In this document: in pieces, positions 8,726-16,704 of the stretch
How positions within the stretch are numbered: the stretch's first letter is position 1
Layout of the letters: every line of letters begins with the position of its first letter
Assembly (NCBI GenBank): GCA_004028795.1
Contig: SAIW01000007.1
Coordinates: 424,430 to 488,429 of the forward strand
DNA: 64,000 nucleotides
Reading direction: 5' to 3'
Origin: Chitinophagaceae bacterium
Lineage (GTDB): Bacteria; Bacteroidota; Bacteroidia; Chitinophagales; Chitinophagaceae
Position numbers and translations under genes: made by a program
Notes under the pieces: generated by a model
Seen by the model: the letters and a program-made list of their open reading frames with translations, nothing else
Told to the model about the DNA's origin: nothing
The model's database searches: none

Positions 8726-8974
8726 ATGATATACAATATTCAGATTAAAGTAATGCCTTTAAAAGATTTATTAGATCCGCAAGGAAAAGCAGTATTAAGC
8801 GGATTAAATAATTTAGGAATTAAAGTTGAAGATGTACGTGTTGGCAAGCATATTACTTTACAGATTGATGCGGCCTCTGAAGCAGATGCAAAAGCCATTG
8901 CAGAAGAAGCAGCCAAAAAATTATTAGCCAATCCTGTAATGGAATTTTTTGAAATTGAAGCCCTTAATCCCTAA
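8726..8974 (+). CDS. purS: Phosphoribosylformylglycinamidine synthase subunit PurS
   Basis: 82 aa, the normal size for PurS, the small subunit that bridges PurL and PurQ in the fourth step of purine synthesis. The sequence has the expected pattern: IQIKVMPLKDLLDPQGKAV, then VEDVRVGKHITLQID, an acidic helix, and the ending VMEFFEIEAL. It lies between pssA and rsmI with short gaps. purL and purQ are not in the window. Confidence 0.93.
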   Translation: MIYNIQIKVMPLKDLLDPQGKAVLSGLNNLGIKVEDVRVGKHITLQIDAASEADAKAIAEEAAKKLLANPVMEFFEIEALNP

Positions 8975-9028
8975 AGGGAAATTATAAGCAATTGAATAAG
9001 CAACTAAGTAACTTATCTAATGAGTTTA

Positions 9029-9057
9029 ATTCCCCCTTTAGGGGGCAAGGGGGCATG
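9029..9057 (+). repeat. GC-rich palindromic repeat in the rsmI leader
   Basis: TCCCCCTTTAGGGGGCAAGG followed by GGGCATG is a GC-rich palindrome in AT-rich DNA. A closely similar element (TCCCCTTCAGGGGATGGGGG then CATG) occurs inside a coding region at 41412-41445. The last bases of the element supply the rsmI start codon. Confidence 0.65.
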
Positions 9058-9720
9058 CTCTACCTCGTTCCCACACCTATCGGTAATTTAAAAGACATTA
9101 CACTGCGTGCAATAGAAATATTGCAGCGTGTAGATGTTATTTTGTGTGAGGATACCAGAACATCATCTAAGCTGTTGCAGCATTATCAGATTCAAAAACC
9201 TTTATCACCTTACCATCAGCATAACGAACATAAAATTGTTGAGCATTTAGCACAGCAAATGCAGGCAGGTAAAAGCTTTGCTTTAATTACCGATGCAGGA
9301 ACACCGGGCATCAGCGATCCTGCTTTTCTGTTAGTGCGGGAATGTATTAAACAAAATATTAAAGTAGAATGTTTACCCGGTGCAACGGCTTTTGTTCCTG
9401 CATTAGTTAACAGCGGGTTACCATCAAACAGTTTTGTTTTTGAAGGTTTTCTTCCTCTAAAAAAAGGCAGACAAACAAAACTGAAACAATTAGCAACCGA
9501 AGAAAGAACTTTCATTTTATACGAAAGCCCGATGCGTTTAGTAAAAACCTTAGAAGAGTTAATTACTTACCTGGGAGAGGAAAGGCAATGCTGCGTTACA
9601 AGAGAGCTTACTAAAATGTTTGAAGAAAATAAACGTGGCTCATTAAAAGAAGTTGCTGAATACTTTAAAGCAAAACAGGTAAAAGGCGAAATTGTAATTG
9701 TTGTGCAGGGCAAAGATTAG
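9055..9720 (+). CDS. rsmI: 16S rRNA (cytidine(1402)-2'-O)-methyltransferase
   Basis: 221-aa SAM-dependent methyltransferase of the tetrapyrrole-methylase fold that modifies C1402 in the ribosomal P site. The start MLYLVPTPIGNLKDITLRA, then DTRTSSKLLQHY, ITDAGTPGISDP and LPGATAFVPAL are all family hallmarks. The frame is open 21 codons further up to a TTG at 8992, but that part is repeat DNA and not conserved in the family, so I start at the ATG at 9055. Confidence 0.94.
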   Translation: MLYLVPTPIGNLKDITLRAIEILQRVDVILCEDTRTSSKLLQHYQIQKPLSPYHQHNEHKIVEHLAQQMQAGKSFALITDAGTPGISDPAFLLVRECIKQNIKVECLPGATAFVPALVNSGLPSNSFVFEGFLPLKKGRQTKLKQLATEERTFILYESPMRLVKTLEELITYLGEERQCCVTRELTKMFEENKRGSLKEVAEYFKAKQVKGEIVIVVQGKD

Positions 9721-9746
9721 TTTCATTTGATTACTTCTTACAGAAA

Positions 9747-9762
9747 CATGATTTTAATCATG
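9747..9762 (+). promoter_or_regulatory. FNR/Crp-type palindrome upstream of the cco locus
   Basis: CATGATTTTAATCATG contains TGAT-N4-ATCA, the core of the FNR-family operator (TTGAT-N4-ATCAA). It lies 85 bases before the gene at 9832. Two more palindromes of the same form occur at 12793 and 12958, at the only other large gaps in the cco locus. Confidence 0.65.
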
Positions 9763-9831
9763 TCATTCACTTTGATTTATCAGGTTTAATGCTTTAATAA
9801 CTAAGCACATTTGTTGTTAAATAGCTAATGT

Positions 9832-10341
9832 ATGTGTTCGCATTCTTCTTCAGCTAAAAAAGTAATTGAAAAATTAGCAGAAAAGTTATATCCCTTTATT
9901 GAAGCTGAGTTTGATGAAGTTTTACAATTTCATCAAAGAGAGCCACTTCCTGATGCTTTAATAAAGAATTTTCACACCCTCACTTTTGAATTCGATTTAT
10001 TAAAAAACACAGAACTGCTATTTGTATTTCCTGTGGTGCAGGAAGTGTTTAATACCAAGCATTATCCTCATTTTAAACCTTGTGGTAATCTTTCAGCATT
10101 ACAGCAATTCGTTCATAAAAAAGAAGCTTTGATAAAAGAACTTGTAACAGCTATTCATGCAGAAGCATTAAGGCTTAGAAAATCACCTATACATTCCGTT
10201 ATCTACACATTTGAGTATTTGTTTTTTGAAGAAAAAGAAAAGTGGCACAAAATGGTAGTTGAATGGAATAAAGGCTGCACCTGTTTTGCCAAAGCCAATG
10301 CTGAACAAAACTTAGAAATGCAACATGAGTTCACTCACTAA
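9832..10341 (+). CDS. Unknown helical protein, first gene of the cco operon
   Basis: 169 aa with no signal peptide or membrane helix. It appears mostly helical and is rich in His, Glu and Cys (MCSHSSS at the start, HYPHFKPCG mid-way, GCTCF near the end). I do not recognise the family. The spaced His/Glu residues are compatible with a metal-binding helical bundle such as a hemerythrin-like fold, but that is a guess. It overlaps ccoI by 17 bases, so it is translationally coupled to the copper pump. It sits behind an FNR-type box, which suggests a role in low-oxygen respiration or oxidase assembly. Confidence 0.6.
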   Translation: MCSHSSSAKKVIEKLAEKLYPFIEAEFDEVLQFHQREPLPDALIKNFHTLTFEFDLLKNTELLFVFPVVQEVFNTKHYPHFKPCGNLSALQQFVHKKEALIKELVTAIHAEALRLRKSPIHSVIYTFEYLFFEEKEKWHKMVVEWNKGCTCFAKANAEQNLEMQHEFTH

Positions 10342-12724
10342 AAATAATATCGCTCAACAGCATTGTTACCATTGCGGTGATGAATGTAATAATACCCGTA
10401 TTGCAGTGGATAACCATTATTTCTGTTGCGAAGGTTGTAAAATGGTGTATGGTATTTTAAACAAAACAGGCTTATGTAATTATTACAAGCTGAATAATAA
10501 CCCGGGGAATACACAAAAAGTACAGATACGTAAAGACAAATTTTCTTTTTTAGATGATGAAACAATTGTTACCAAACTCATCAGTTTTACAGATGGCAAG
10601 CAAACCAATTGCATGTTATACCTGCCTCAAATGCATTGCAGCAGTTGCCTTTGGTTATTAGAAAATATACACAGCATTAACAGCGGTATCATTTCATGCA
10701 GAGTGAATTTTCAAAATAAAGAAGCGTTTATAAATTTCGATAACAGCAAAACTGATTTCAGAGCAGTTGTTGAAACATTTACTTCAATCGGTTATGAACC
10801 GCATCTCAGTTTACATAATCTTGATAATAATGCTGCGAATAAACAAGACAAAAAAAGTTTATACAAATTAGGTATTGCAGGTTTCTGTTTCGCCAATATA
10901 ATGATGATGAGCCTGCCTGAATATTTCTCTTTAAGCAGCGGCACAACAGCATTAACTTTCAGGTATATAACATTGTTATTATCATTGCCTGTTATATTTT
11001 ATTGTGCAACAGATTTTTTTACCATTGCATGGCAAGGTTTACAAAAAGGTTATTTGAATATTGACGCACCAATTGCATTGGCTATAGCTATTACTTTCAG
11101 CAGAAGTCTGTACGAAATTTTTTATTCAGGTGGCAATGGATATTTCGATAGCATGAGTGGTATTGTTTTCTTAATGCTGTTAGGCAGAATGGTACAGCAG
11201 AGAACCTATCGTTCAATTTCATTCGATAGAGATTTTACTTCTTTCTTTCCTGTTGCAGTTAATGTAAAACGCAATGATGTATTTATTCCTGTTCCAATCA
11301 GTGAAATAAAAAAAGATGATACTATTCAGGTGTATGATAATGAAATTATTCCTGCCGATGCTATTCTCTCAAAAGGTAAAGCTGCTATTGATTACAGCTT
11401 TGTAACAGGAGAAAGCTTACCTGTTCAAAAAGAAATCGGAGAAATTGTTTATGCCGGTGGAAAGCAGTTGGGAGATAAGATAGAGTTGTTGGTTATTAAA
11501 GATGTTGCCCAAAGTTATTTAACCGGCTTATGGAATAAAGATGTTTTCAAGAACAAGAAAACACATCATCCTTACATTGATATTATCAGCAAATATTTTA
11601 CCCTCGCATTATTTGTACTCTGCTTTAGTGCCGCAGCTTATTGGTTTAGAAAAGGTGAATATAAATTAATGTGGAACACTATAACTACAGTACTGATTGT
11701 AGCCTGCCCATGTGCTTTATTGTTGGCTTCAACTTTTACCAATGGTAATGCAGTTAGAATTCTTACCGGGAATAAATTCTATATCCGCCACCCGGATGTT
11801 ATTGAAGACTTAGCAGCTATTAATCATATTGTATTCGATAAAACAGGGACACTCACTCAAAATAAGAAAGTAAATATTGAGTGGAATGGCAGAACATTAA
11901 ACGATGAAGAAATATTTGAAGTAGCTTCTTTACTTTCTCAATCCAATCATCCTTTAAGTAAAGTAGTGTTTAATTACTTGAATGTACAAACTATTGATGA
12001 AGTACATAATTATAAAAACCATGTGGGGCTTGGTATTGAAGGTTGGGTAAATGAAAAGCATATAATGTTAGGCTCTGCAGATTTTGTTAAGGTAATAGAT
12101 GGCTTTAATAAAAACACATCTAAACTGTTTGTGAAAATAGATAATGAAGTAGTGGGTGTATTTGAAATTGTTAATGCTTACAGAATGGGTTTAAGCAATG
12201 TTTTGTATAACCTGAAAAGAAGATTTGCAATATCCGTTATAAGTGGCGATAATGATTCTGAAAAACAAAAACTTTTGCATTTAGTAGGTTTTAATAATAA
12301 AGTAATGTTTAATATGAAGCCCGATGAAAAACTTGCTTACATTAAACAATTACAAAGCAAAAACAATTACAATGTTTTAATGATTGGTGATGGTTTGAAT
12401 GATGCAGGAGCATTAAAACAAAGTAATGTTGGTATTGCGGTTACAGAAAACAATAACAATTTTACACCGGCTTCAGATGCTATTTTAGATGCAAGCGTTT
12501 TTGCCAAACTTCCGGATTTTTTATCCTTTGCAAAATCCACCAAACTGATTGTGTACAGCAGCTTCATACTGTCAATTCTGTATAATCTTATCGGTTTGTT
12601 TTTTGCCTTACAGGGTACATTGTCTCCTGTAGTGGCTGCTATTTTAATGCCCTTAAGTTCTATAAGTATTATTTTATTGACTTACGGAATGAGCAGTATC
12701 ATAGCAAAAAAATACAAACTGTAA
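10325..12724 (+). CDS. ccoI: Heavy-metal (Cu+) P-type ATPase CcoI/FixI
   Basis: 799-aa copper-translocating ATPase needed to supply copper to cbb3 oxidase. The N-terminus carries the FixI-type cysteine cluster (HCYHCGDEC, YFCCEGCKMVYG), followed by an HMA-like domain with MHCSSCLWLLENI. Then come eight membrane helices, TGES near residue 360, the CPC transport motif VACPCALLLAS near 460, the phosphorylation motif DKTGT near 504 and GDGLNDAGAL near 690. All catalytic motifs are intact. The start overlaps the upstream gene. A strong terminator follows 35 bases after the stop. Confidence 0.94.
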   Translation: MSSLTKNNIAQQHCYHCGDECNNTRIAVDNHYFCCEGCKMVYGILNKTGLCNYYKLNNNPGNTQKVQIRKDKFSFLDDETIVTKLISFTDGKQTNCMLYLPQMHCSSCLWLLENIHSINSGIISCRVNFQNKEAFINFDNSKTDFRAVVETFTSIGYEPHLSLHNLDNNAANKQDKKSLYKLGIAGFCFANIMMMSLPEYFSLSSGTTALTFRYITLLLSLPVIFYCATDFFTIAWQGLQKGYLNIDAPIALAIAITFSRSLYEIFYSGGNGYFDSMSGIVFLMLLGRMVQQRTYRSISFDRDFTSFFPVAVNVKRNDVFIPVPISEIKKDDTIQVYDNEIIPADAILSKGKAAIDYSFVTGESLPVQKEIGEIVYAGGKQLGDKIELLVIKDVAQSYLTGLWNKDVFKNKKTHHPYIDIISKYFTLALFVLCFSAAAYWFRKGEYKLMWNTITTVLIVACPCALLLASTFTNGNAVRILTGNKFYIRHPDVIEDLAAINHIVFDKTGTLTQNKKVNIEWNGRTLNDEEIFEVASLLSQSNHPLSKVVFNYLNVQTIDEVHNYKNHVGLGIEGWVNEKHIMLGSADFVKVIDGFNKNTSKLFVKIDNEVVGVFEIVNAYRMGLSNVLYNLKRRFAISVISGDNDSEKQKLLHLVGFNNKVMFNMKPDEKLAYIKQLQSKNNYNVLMIGDGLNDAGALKQSNVGIAVTENNNNFTPASDAILDASVFAKLPDFLSFAKSTKLIVYSSFILSILYNLIGLFFALQGTLSPVVAAILMPLSSISIILLTYGMSSIIAKKYKL

Positions 12725-12757
12725 TTCTGGTGATAAAACCCTGTTTTAAGCGTTGAT

Positions 12758-12787
12758 AAAACCGACAGTTTCTACTGTTGGTTTTTT
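12758..12787 (+). terminator. Terminator after ccoI
   Basis: The stem 12758-12769 with 12774-12785 has one G-T pair and a 4-base loop, and is followed by six T. It separates ccoI from the ccoS-ccoNOQP transcript. Confidence 0.8.
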
Positions 12788-12792
12788 ATTTT

Positions 12793-12806
12793 ATGATTAT
12801 TATCAT
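12793..12806 (+). promoter_or_regulatory. FNR/Crp-type palindrome before the putative small RNA
   Basis: ATGATTATTATCAT contains TGAT-N4-ATCA. A -7-like TATGTTTA lies at 12826-12833. A start near 12838 would put the box centre about 38 bases upstream, the class II activator position. No open reading frame of useful length follows before the terminator at 12921. Confidence 0.6.
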
Positions 12807-12837
12807 ACTGCTTCTTGATTGTGGCTATGTTTATTAT

Positions 12838-12948
12838 GAGGTAGCTATACCAGTTTTGTATCTGAATTAAATGAACAATTTAATCTGTTACCTAATCCAA
12901 TATCCCCTACAGTTAACAATGCCCGACTGATTACGAGTTGGGCTTTTT
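12838..12948 (+). ncRNA. Candidate FNR-controlled small RNA between ccoI and ccoS
   Basis: A self-contained transcription unit of about 110 bases. An activator-type palindrome (12793) and a -7-like element (12826) lie upstream, there is a terminator at each end (ccoI's own at 12758, and 12921-12948), and no protein gene lies inside. A short hairpin GGTAGCTATACC occurs near the 5' end. The only frame with an ATG (12870) would encode 19 residues and runs into the terminator stem. A leader peptide is an alternative. The transcription start is estimated, not seen. Confidence 0.45.
12921..12948 (+). terminator. Terminator upstream of ccoS
   Basis: The stem GCCCGACT/AGTTGGGC (one G-T pair) with a 7-base loop is followed by TTTTT. 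No protein gene precedes it, so it must end a non-coding or very short transcript. Confidence 0.75.
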
Positions 12949-12957
12949 ATTTTTTAT

Positions 12958-12971
12958 ATGATTAGTATCAT
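12958..12971 (+). promoter_or_regulatory. FNR/Crp-type palindrome before ccoS-ccoNO
   Basis: ATGATTAGTATCAT, again TGAT-N4-ATCA, lies 68 bases before the ccoS start. The -7 element is not obvious. Confidence 0.6.
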
Positions 12972-13038
12972 GTTTAGTAATGATGAACAACATTAAATGC
13001 TGAAAGCAACTTTTTCATTTTTGTACAGCAAATTAAAC

Positions 13039-13212
13039 ATGGAAGTTTTTATCATCATAGCATTAATAAGCCTTTGTATTGCAGGTGGTTTTCTGGCTGC
13101 TTTTTTATGGAGTGTAAAAGACGGTCAGTATGATGATTCTTATTCCCCTCCAAATCGTATTCTTTTCGACAATAACCAACCTTCTTCTGAAACTAATCAA
13201 TCATCAATATAA
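13039..13212 (+). CDS. ccoS: cbb3 oxidase assembly protein CcoS
   Basis: 57-aa protein with one membrane helix near the N-terminus (MEVFIIIALISLCIAGGFLAAFLW), followed by the CcoS signature SVKDGQYDD and a short polar tail. CcoS is needed to insert cofactors into the cbb3 oxidase. The frame is open 14 codons upstream, but the ATG at 13039 gives the conserved start. ccoNO begins two bases after the stop. Confidence 0.9.
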   Translation: MEVFIIIALISLCIAGGFLAAFLWSVKDGQYDDSYSPPNRILFDNNQPSSETNQSSI

Positions 13213-13213
13213 T

Positions 13214-15352
13214 ATGCAATTACAAAAATTCAGTTACGACAATAAAATACCCAAAATGTTTGCCATTGCTACACTCTTGTGGGGTGCGGTAGGCATGTTA
13301 GTAGGTGTTCTTATTGCATTTCAATTAGCATTTCCTGTATTAAACCTTGGTTATTCATTTACCACATTCGGCAGGCTAAGACCATTGCATACCAATGCAG
13401 TAATTTTTGCATTTGTAGGAAACGGCATTTTTACTGCTGTGTATTATGCTTTGCCACGTTTACTTAAAACAAGTATGTGGAGTAACGTGCTTAGTAAAAT
13501 TCATTTCTGGGGCTGGCAATTAATTATTGTATCTGCTGCTGTAACCTTAGTAAGTGGTTTTACAACAGGTAAAGAGTATGCAGAATTAGAATGGCCTATT
13601 GATATTGCTATTACATTGGTTTGGGTTGTGTTTGGTATTAATATGTTCGGAACAATCTTAACCAGAAGAGAACGGCATTTATATGTTGCCATCTGGTTTT
13701 TTATAGCATCTTGGGTTACAGTAGCCATGTTGCATATCGTTAACTCTTTTGAAATTCCGGTAAGTTTCATGAAAAGTTATTCATGGTATGCTGGTGTACA
13801 AGATGCATTGGTACAGTGGTGGTACGGGCATAATGCTGTTGCTTTTTTTCTTACAACACCTTATTTAGGTTTAATGTATTACTTCCTGCCAAAAGCTGCT
13901 GAACGTCCCATTTATTCTTATCGTTTAAGTATTGTTCATTTCTGGAGTTTAATATTTCTGTATATCTGGGCAGGCCCGCACCACTTACTTTATACTGCAT
14001 TGCCTGATTGGGCACAATCACTCGGAACTGCCTTTTCTGTTATGTTGATATTACCAAGCTGGGGTGGTATGATTAACGGTTTATTTACTTTAAGAGGGGC
14101 TTGGGATAAAGTAAGAGAAAATCCTGTACTGAAATTCTTTGTTGTTGCTGTTACCTGTTATGGTATGGCAACTTTTGAAGGCCCTATGCTTTCGCTGAAA
14201 AATGTAAATGCTATTTCTCATTATAGTGATTGGACAATTGCACACGTTCATGTTGGAGCATTGGGCTGGAATGGTTTTATGACTTTCGGAATGATGTATT
14301 GGTTAATCCCGAAATTATTTAATACTCAATTATATTCTAAAAAATTAGCATCTGTTCATTTCTGGATTGGAACATTAGGTATTATCTTATACGCTATACC
14401 TATGTATTGGGCTGCTTTCAGAAGTTATTTTATGATGAAAGCGTTTACACCATCAGGTCAGTTGCAATATCAGTTTATAGATATCGTTCAAACAGTTGTT
14501 CCTTTCTATGTATTAAGAGCTATTGGCGGAACTATTTATTTATGTGGTGTTTTTGTTATGGTATATAACTTAATTAAAACAGCCAAACAGGGAAGTTTTG
14601 TAGCAAGCGAAGCAGCAGAAGCACCGGCATTAGAAAAAAAATACAAATCTCCTGCAGGTTCTTTCTGGCATGCAGTTATTGAAAGAAAGCCAATCATGTT
14701 GCTTACACTAAGTTTAATTGTTGTAGGTATCGGAGGATTGGTTGAGTTAATTCCAACATTCCTGATAAAATCAAACGTACCAACCATTGCAAGTGTTAAA
14801 CCTTACACTCCGCTTGAGTTACAGGGAAGAGATATCTATATCCGCGAAGGTTGTTATAACTGTCATTCGCAAATGATTCGTCCTTTCCGTTATGAAGTGG
14901 CACGTTACGGTGAGTATTCAAAAGCAGGCGAATTTGTTTACGACCATCCTTTCCAATGGGGAAGTAAAAGAACAGGGCCTGACTTAGCAAGAGAAGGTGG
15001 AAAGAATACAGATAGCTGGCACTTCAATCACATGTTAGAGCCAACATCAATGTCGCCGGGTTCTATCATGCCACGTTATCCCTGGTTATTTGATAATACA
15101 ATTGAAATAAGCACCACCAATTCAAAGATTCATGCAATGCGAAAGCTGGGCGTACCTTATGCAGAAGGTTATGAAAGCAAAGCTAACAACGACTTACAAC
15201 AACAAGCTAATGCCATTGCTGCTAACCTTAAGAAAGATAAAATTGAAGTAGACAGTAAAAAAGAAATCATTGCATTGATTGCTTATTTACAAAGACTTGG
15301 TAAAGACATTAAAACTGTTGACTCAACAAAAACTGTAACAGCAAATAATTAA
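13214..15352 (+). CDS. ccoNO: cbb3-type cytochrome c oxidase, fused subunits I and II (CcoN-CcoO)
   Basis: 712-aa fusion. Residues 1 to about 480 are the 12-helix haem-copper subunit CcoN, with haem and CuB ligand regions such as LRPLHTNAV, WWYGHNAVAFF, GPHHLLYTALP and DWTIAHVHVGALGWNG. After one more helix (about 495-515) comes the CcoO-type monohaem cytochrome c, with CYNCH near residue 548, FRYEVARYGEYS and SIMPRYPWL. Such N-O fusions are known in Bacteroidota. The frame is open upstream to 13130 inside ccoS, but the ATG at 13214 is correct. The enzyme is the high-affinity terminal oxidase in the inner membrane. Confidence 0.95.
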   Translation: MQLQKFSYDNKIPKMFAIATLLWGAVGMLVGVLIAFQLAFPVLNLGYSFTTFGRLRPLHTNAVIFAFVGNGIFTAVYYALPRLLKTSMWSNVLSKIHFWGWQLIIVSAAVTLVSGFTTGKEYAELEWPIDIAITLVWVVFGINMFGTILTRRERHLYVAIWFFIASWVTVAMLHIVNSFEIPVSFMKSYSWYAGVQDALVQWWYGHNAVAFFLTTPYLGLMYYFLPKAAERPIYSYRLSIVHFWSLIFLYIWAGPHHLLYTALPDWAQSLGTAFSVMLILPSWGGMINGLFTLRGAWDKVRENPVLKFFVVAVTCYGMATFEGPMLSLKNVNAISHYSDWTIAHVHVGALGWNGFMTFGMMYWLIPKLFNTQLYSKKLASVHFWIGTLGIILYAIPMYWAAFRSYFMMKAFTPSGQLQYQFIDIVQTVVPFYVLRAIGGTIYLCGVFVMVYNLIKTAKQGSFVASEAAEAPALEKKYKSPAGSFWHAVIERKPIMLLTLSLIVVGIGGLVELIPTFLIKSNVPTIASVKPYTPLELQGRDIYIREGCYNCHSQMIRPFRYEVARYGEYSKAGEFVYDHPFQWGSKRTGPDLAREGGKNTDSWHFNHMLEPTSMSPGSIMPRYPWLFDNTIEISTTNSKIHAMRKLGVPYAEGYESKANNDLQQQANAIAANLKKDKIEVDSKKEIIALIAYLQRLGKDIKTVDSTKTVTANN

Positions 15353-15355
15353 ACT

Positions 15356-15520
15356 ATGAAATTTTCACACTATTTAGAAAAAATAACAGGCGTAAGTATT
15401 TACCCTTTGATTTCATTACTGCTTTTCGTAGCCTTTTTTGTAGCAGTTACCATAATTGTTTTTAAAACAAGTAAAGAAACCATTTCAAAAATGGAGTCTC
15501 TTCCTTTAGATAATAATTAA
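15356..15520 (+). CDS. ccoQ: CcoQ-like small subunit of cbb3 oxidase
   Basis: 54 aa, with an ATG three bases after the ccoNO stop and a TAA ten bases before ccoP. The sequence starts MKFSHYLEKITGVSIYPLIS, has one membrane helix (SLLLFVAFFVAVTIIVF), then KTSKETISKMESLPLDNN. Size, single helix and position between ccoNO and ccoP all fit CcoQ, which stabilises the oxidase. Sequence conservation in this family is too low for a firmer call. Confidence 0.82.
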   Translation: MKFSHYLEKITGVSIYPLISLLLFVAFFVAVTIIVFKTSKETISKMESLPLDNN

Positions 15521-15529
15521 TATTCTGAT

Positions 15530-16702
15530 ATGAAAACTATAAAAAAACTTTCTGCCACTTTAGTTTTATTAATGCTATCAATATTTGCCTTTGCAGAAGA
15601 AACAACAAAAGCCACCAATAAAGATTTTGTATTAGATGTTGACACCATGCTGGTAGTATGCATCGGTATTTTAGCAGTAGTAATTATTTCATTGGCTAAT
15701 ACTGTAACGTTTACAATGAAGTATTACAAGAAAAATTTCTTAAAGCCCAACTCTTCTTCTGATATAACAAAGGCTTTAATGTTTATAGCTTTTATGCTTG
15801 TAAGTACTGCTACTATGGCACAAACGCCCGATTTAGTTACTAATAAAGTGGAAGTTGTACCAGAGCATACTTCCGGTTTAAGAATGCTTTTATATATAAC
15901 AATTGTAATTGAGCTGGCAGTTATTTTCTTTTTAAACTGGATGATAAGATTTTTTATGATGCCGGAAGTAGATGCAGATACTGCTGTTGAAATAAAACCA
16001 ATCATTAACATCAATTACAAAAAAATATGGGATAAACTTAACCAGTTTAAACCTATTGAAGAAGAAGCAAGTATTGATACAGGGCATAGTTATGATGGCA
16101 TACATGAATTAAACAATGTAACACCACCTTGGTTTAAAGTTGCCTTCATTCTCTCCATAATCTTTGCAGCAACTTATCTGTATCGTTATCATGTTGCATA
16201 TGCTGCTCCTTTGCCTGCACAGGAATATGCCATTGAAATGGAACAGGCCGCCAAAGAGCATGATGCTTATATTAAAACACAAAAGAATTTAGTTGATGAA
16301 AATAATGTTGTAATGCTTGGTGCAGATGGTATTGCTGCCGGTAAAGAAATGTTTCAAACTACGTGCTTTGCCTGCCATGGTAAAGCAGGGCAGGGTGGTG
16401 TTGGCCCGAATTTAACTGATGATTATTGGTTGCATGGTGGTGGAATTAAAGATGTTTTTAAAAGTATTAAATACGGATGGAAAGACAAAGGCATGCAAAG
16501 CTGGGAAAGCACTTTTTCTCCTTTACAAATTCAGCAGTTAGCAAGCTATGTTAAATCACTGCATGGTACTAAACCTGCCGGTAGTAAAGAGCCACAGGGA
16601 GAAATTTATGTTGAAACAAAAGATTCAACTATTGCTAAAAAAGATTCTGCAATAACTAATACAGCAACTGTTAAGAAAACAGATAGCACAAAAACAAAAT
16701 AA
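15530..16702 (+). CDS. ccoP: cbb3 oxidase subunit III (CcoP), monohaem form
   Basis: 390 aa. The N-terminus has several hydrophobic segments: a signal-like MKTIKKLSATLVLLMLS, then helices near 38-58, 80-97 and 120-145, and the classical CcoP anchor near 202-220 (FKVAFILSIIFAATYLY). Only one haem-binding site is present, CFACHGK near residue 279, with a distal Met region KGMQSW. Proteobacterial CcoP has two CxxCH sites. The tail is a Lys/Thr/Asp-rich repeat. The extended membrane part and single haem are a Bacteroidota-type arrangement. Confidence 0.9.
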   Translation: MKTIKKLSATLVLLMLSIFAFAEETTKATNKDFVLDVDTMLVVCIGILAVVIISLANTVTFTMKYYKKNFLKPNSSSDITKALMFIAFMLVSTATMAQTPDLVTNKVEVVPEHTSGLRMLLYITIVIELAVIFFLNWMIRFFMMPEVDADTAVEIKPIININYKKIWDKLNQFKPIEEEASIDTGHSYDGIHELNNVTPPWFKVAFILSIIFAATYLYRYHVAYAAPLPAQEYAIEMEQAAKEHDAYIKTQKNLVDENNVVMLGADGIAAGKEMFQTTCFACHGKAGQGGVGPNLTDDYWLHGGGIKDVFKSIKYGWKDKGMQSWESTFSPLQIQQLASYVKSLHGTKPAGSKEPQGEIYVETKDSTIAKKDSAITNTATVKKTDSTKTK

Positions 16703-16704
16703 TT

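Noticed and set aside
8992..9054. Longer N-terminus of RsmI
   Set aside because: The upstream codons are repeat DNA and the family starts at MLYLVPTPIGN.
12870..12929. A 19-codon frame inside the putative small RNA
   Set aside because: Its last codons lie in the terminator stem and the peptide has no visible pattern. It is kept only as an alternative explanation.
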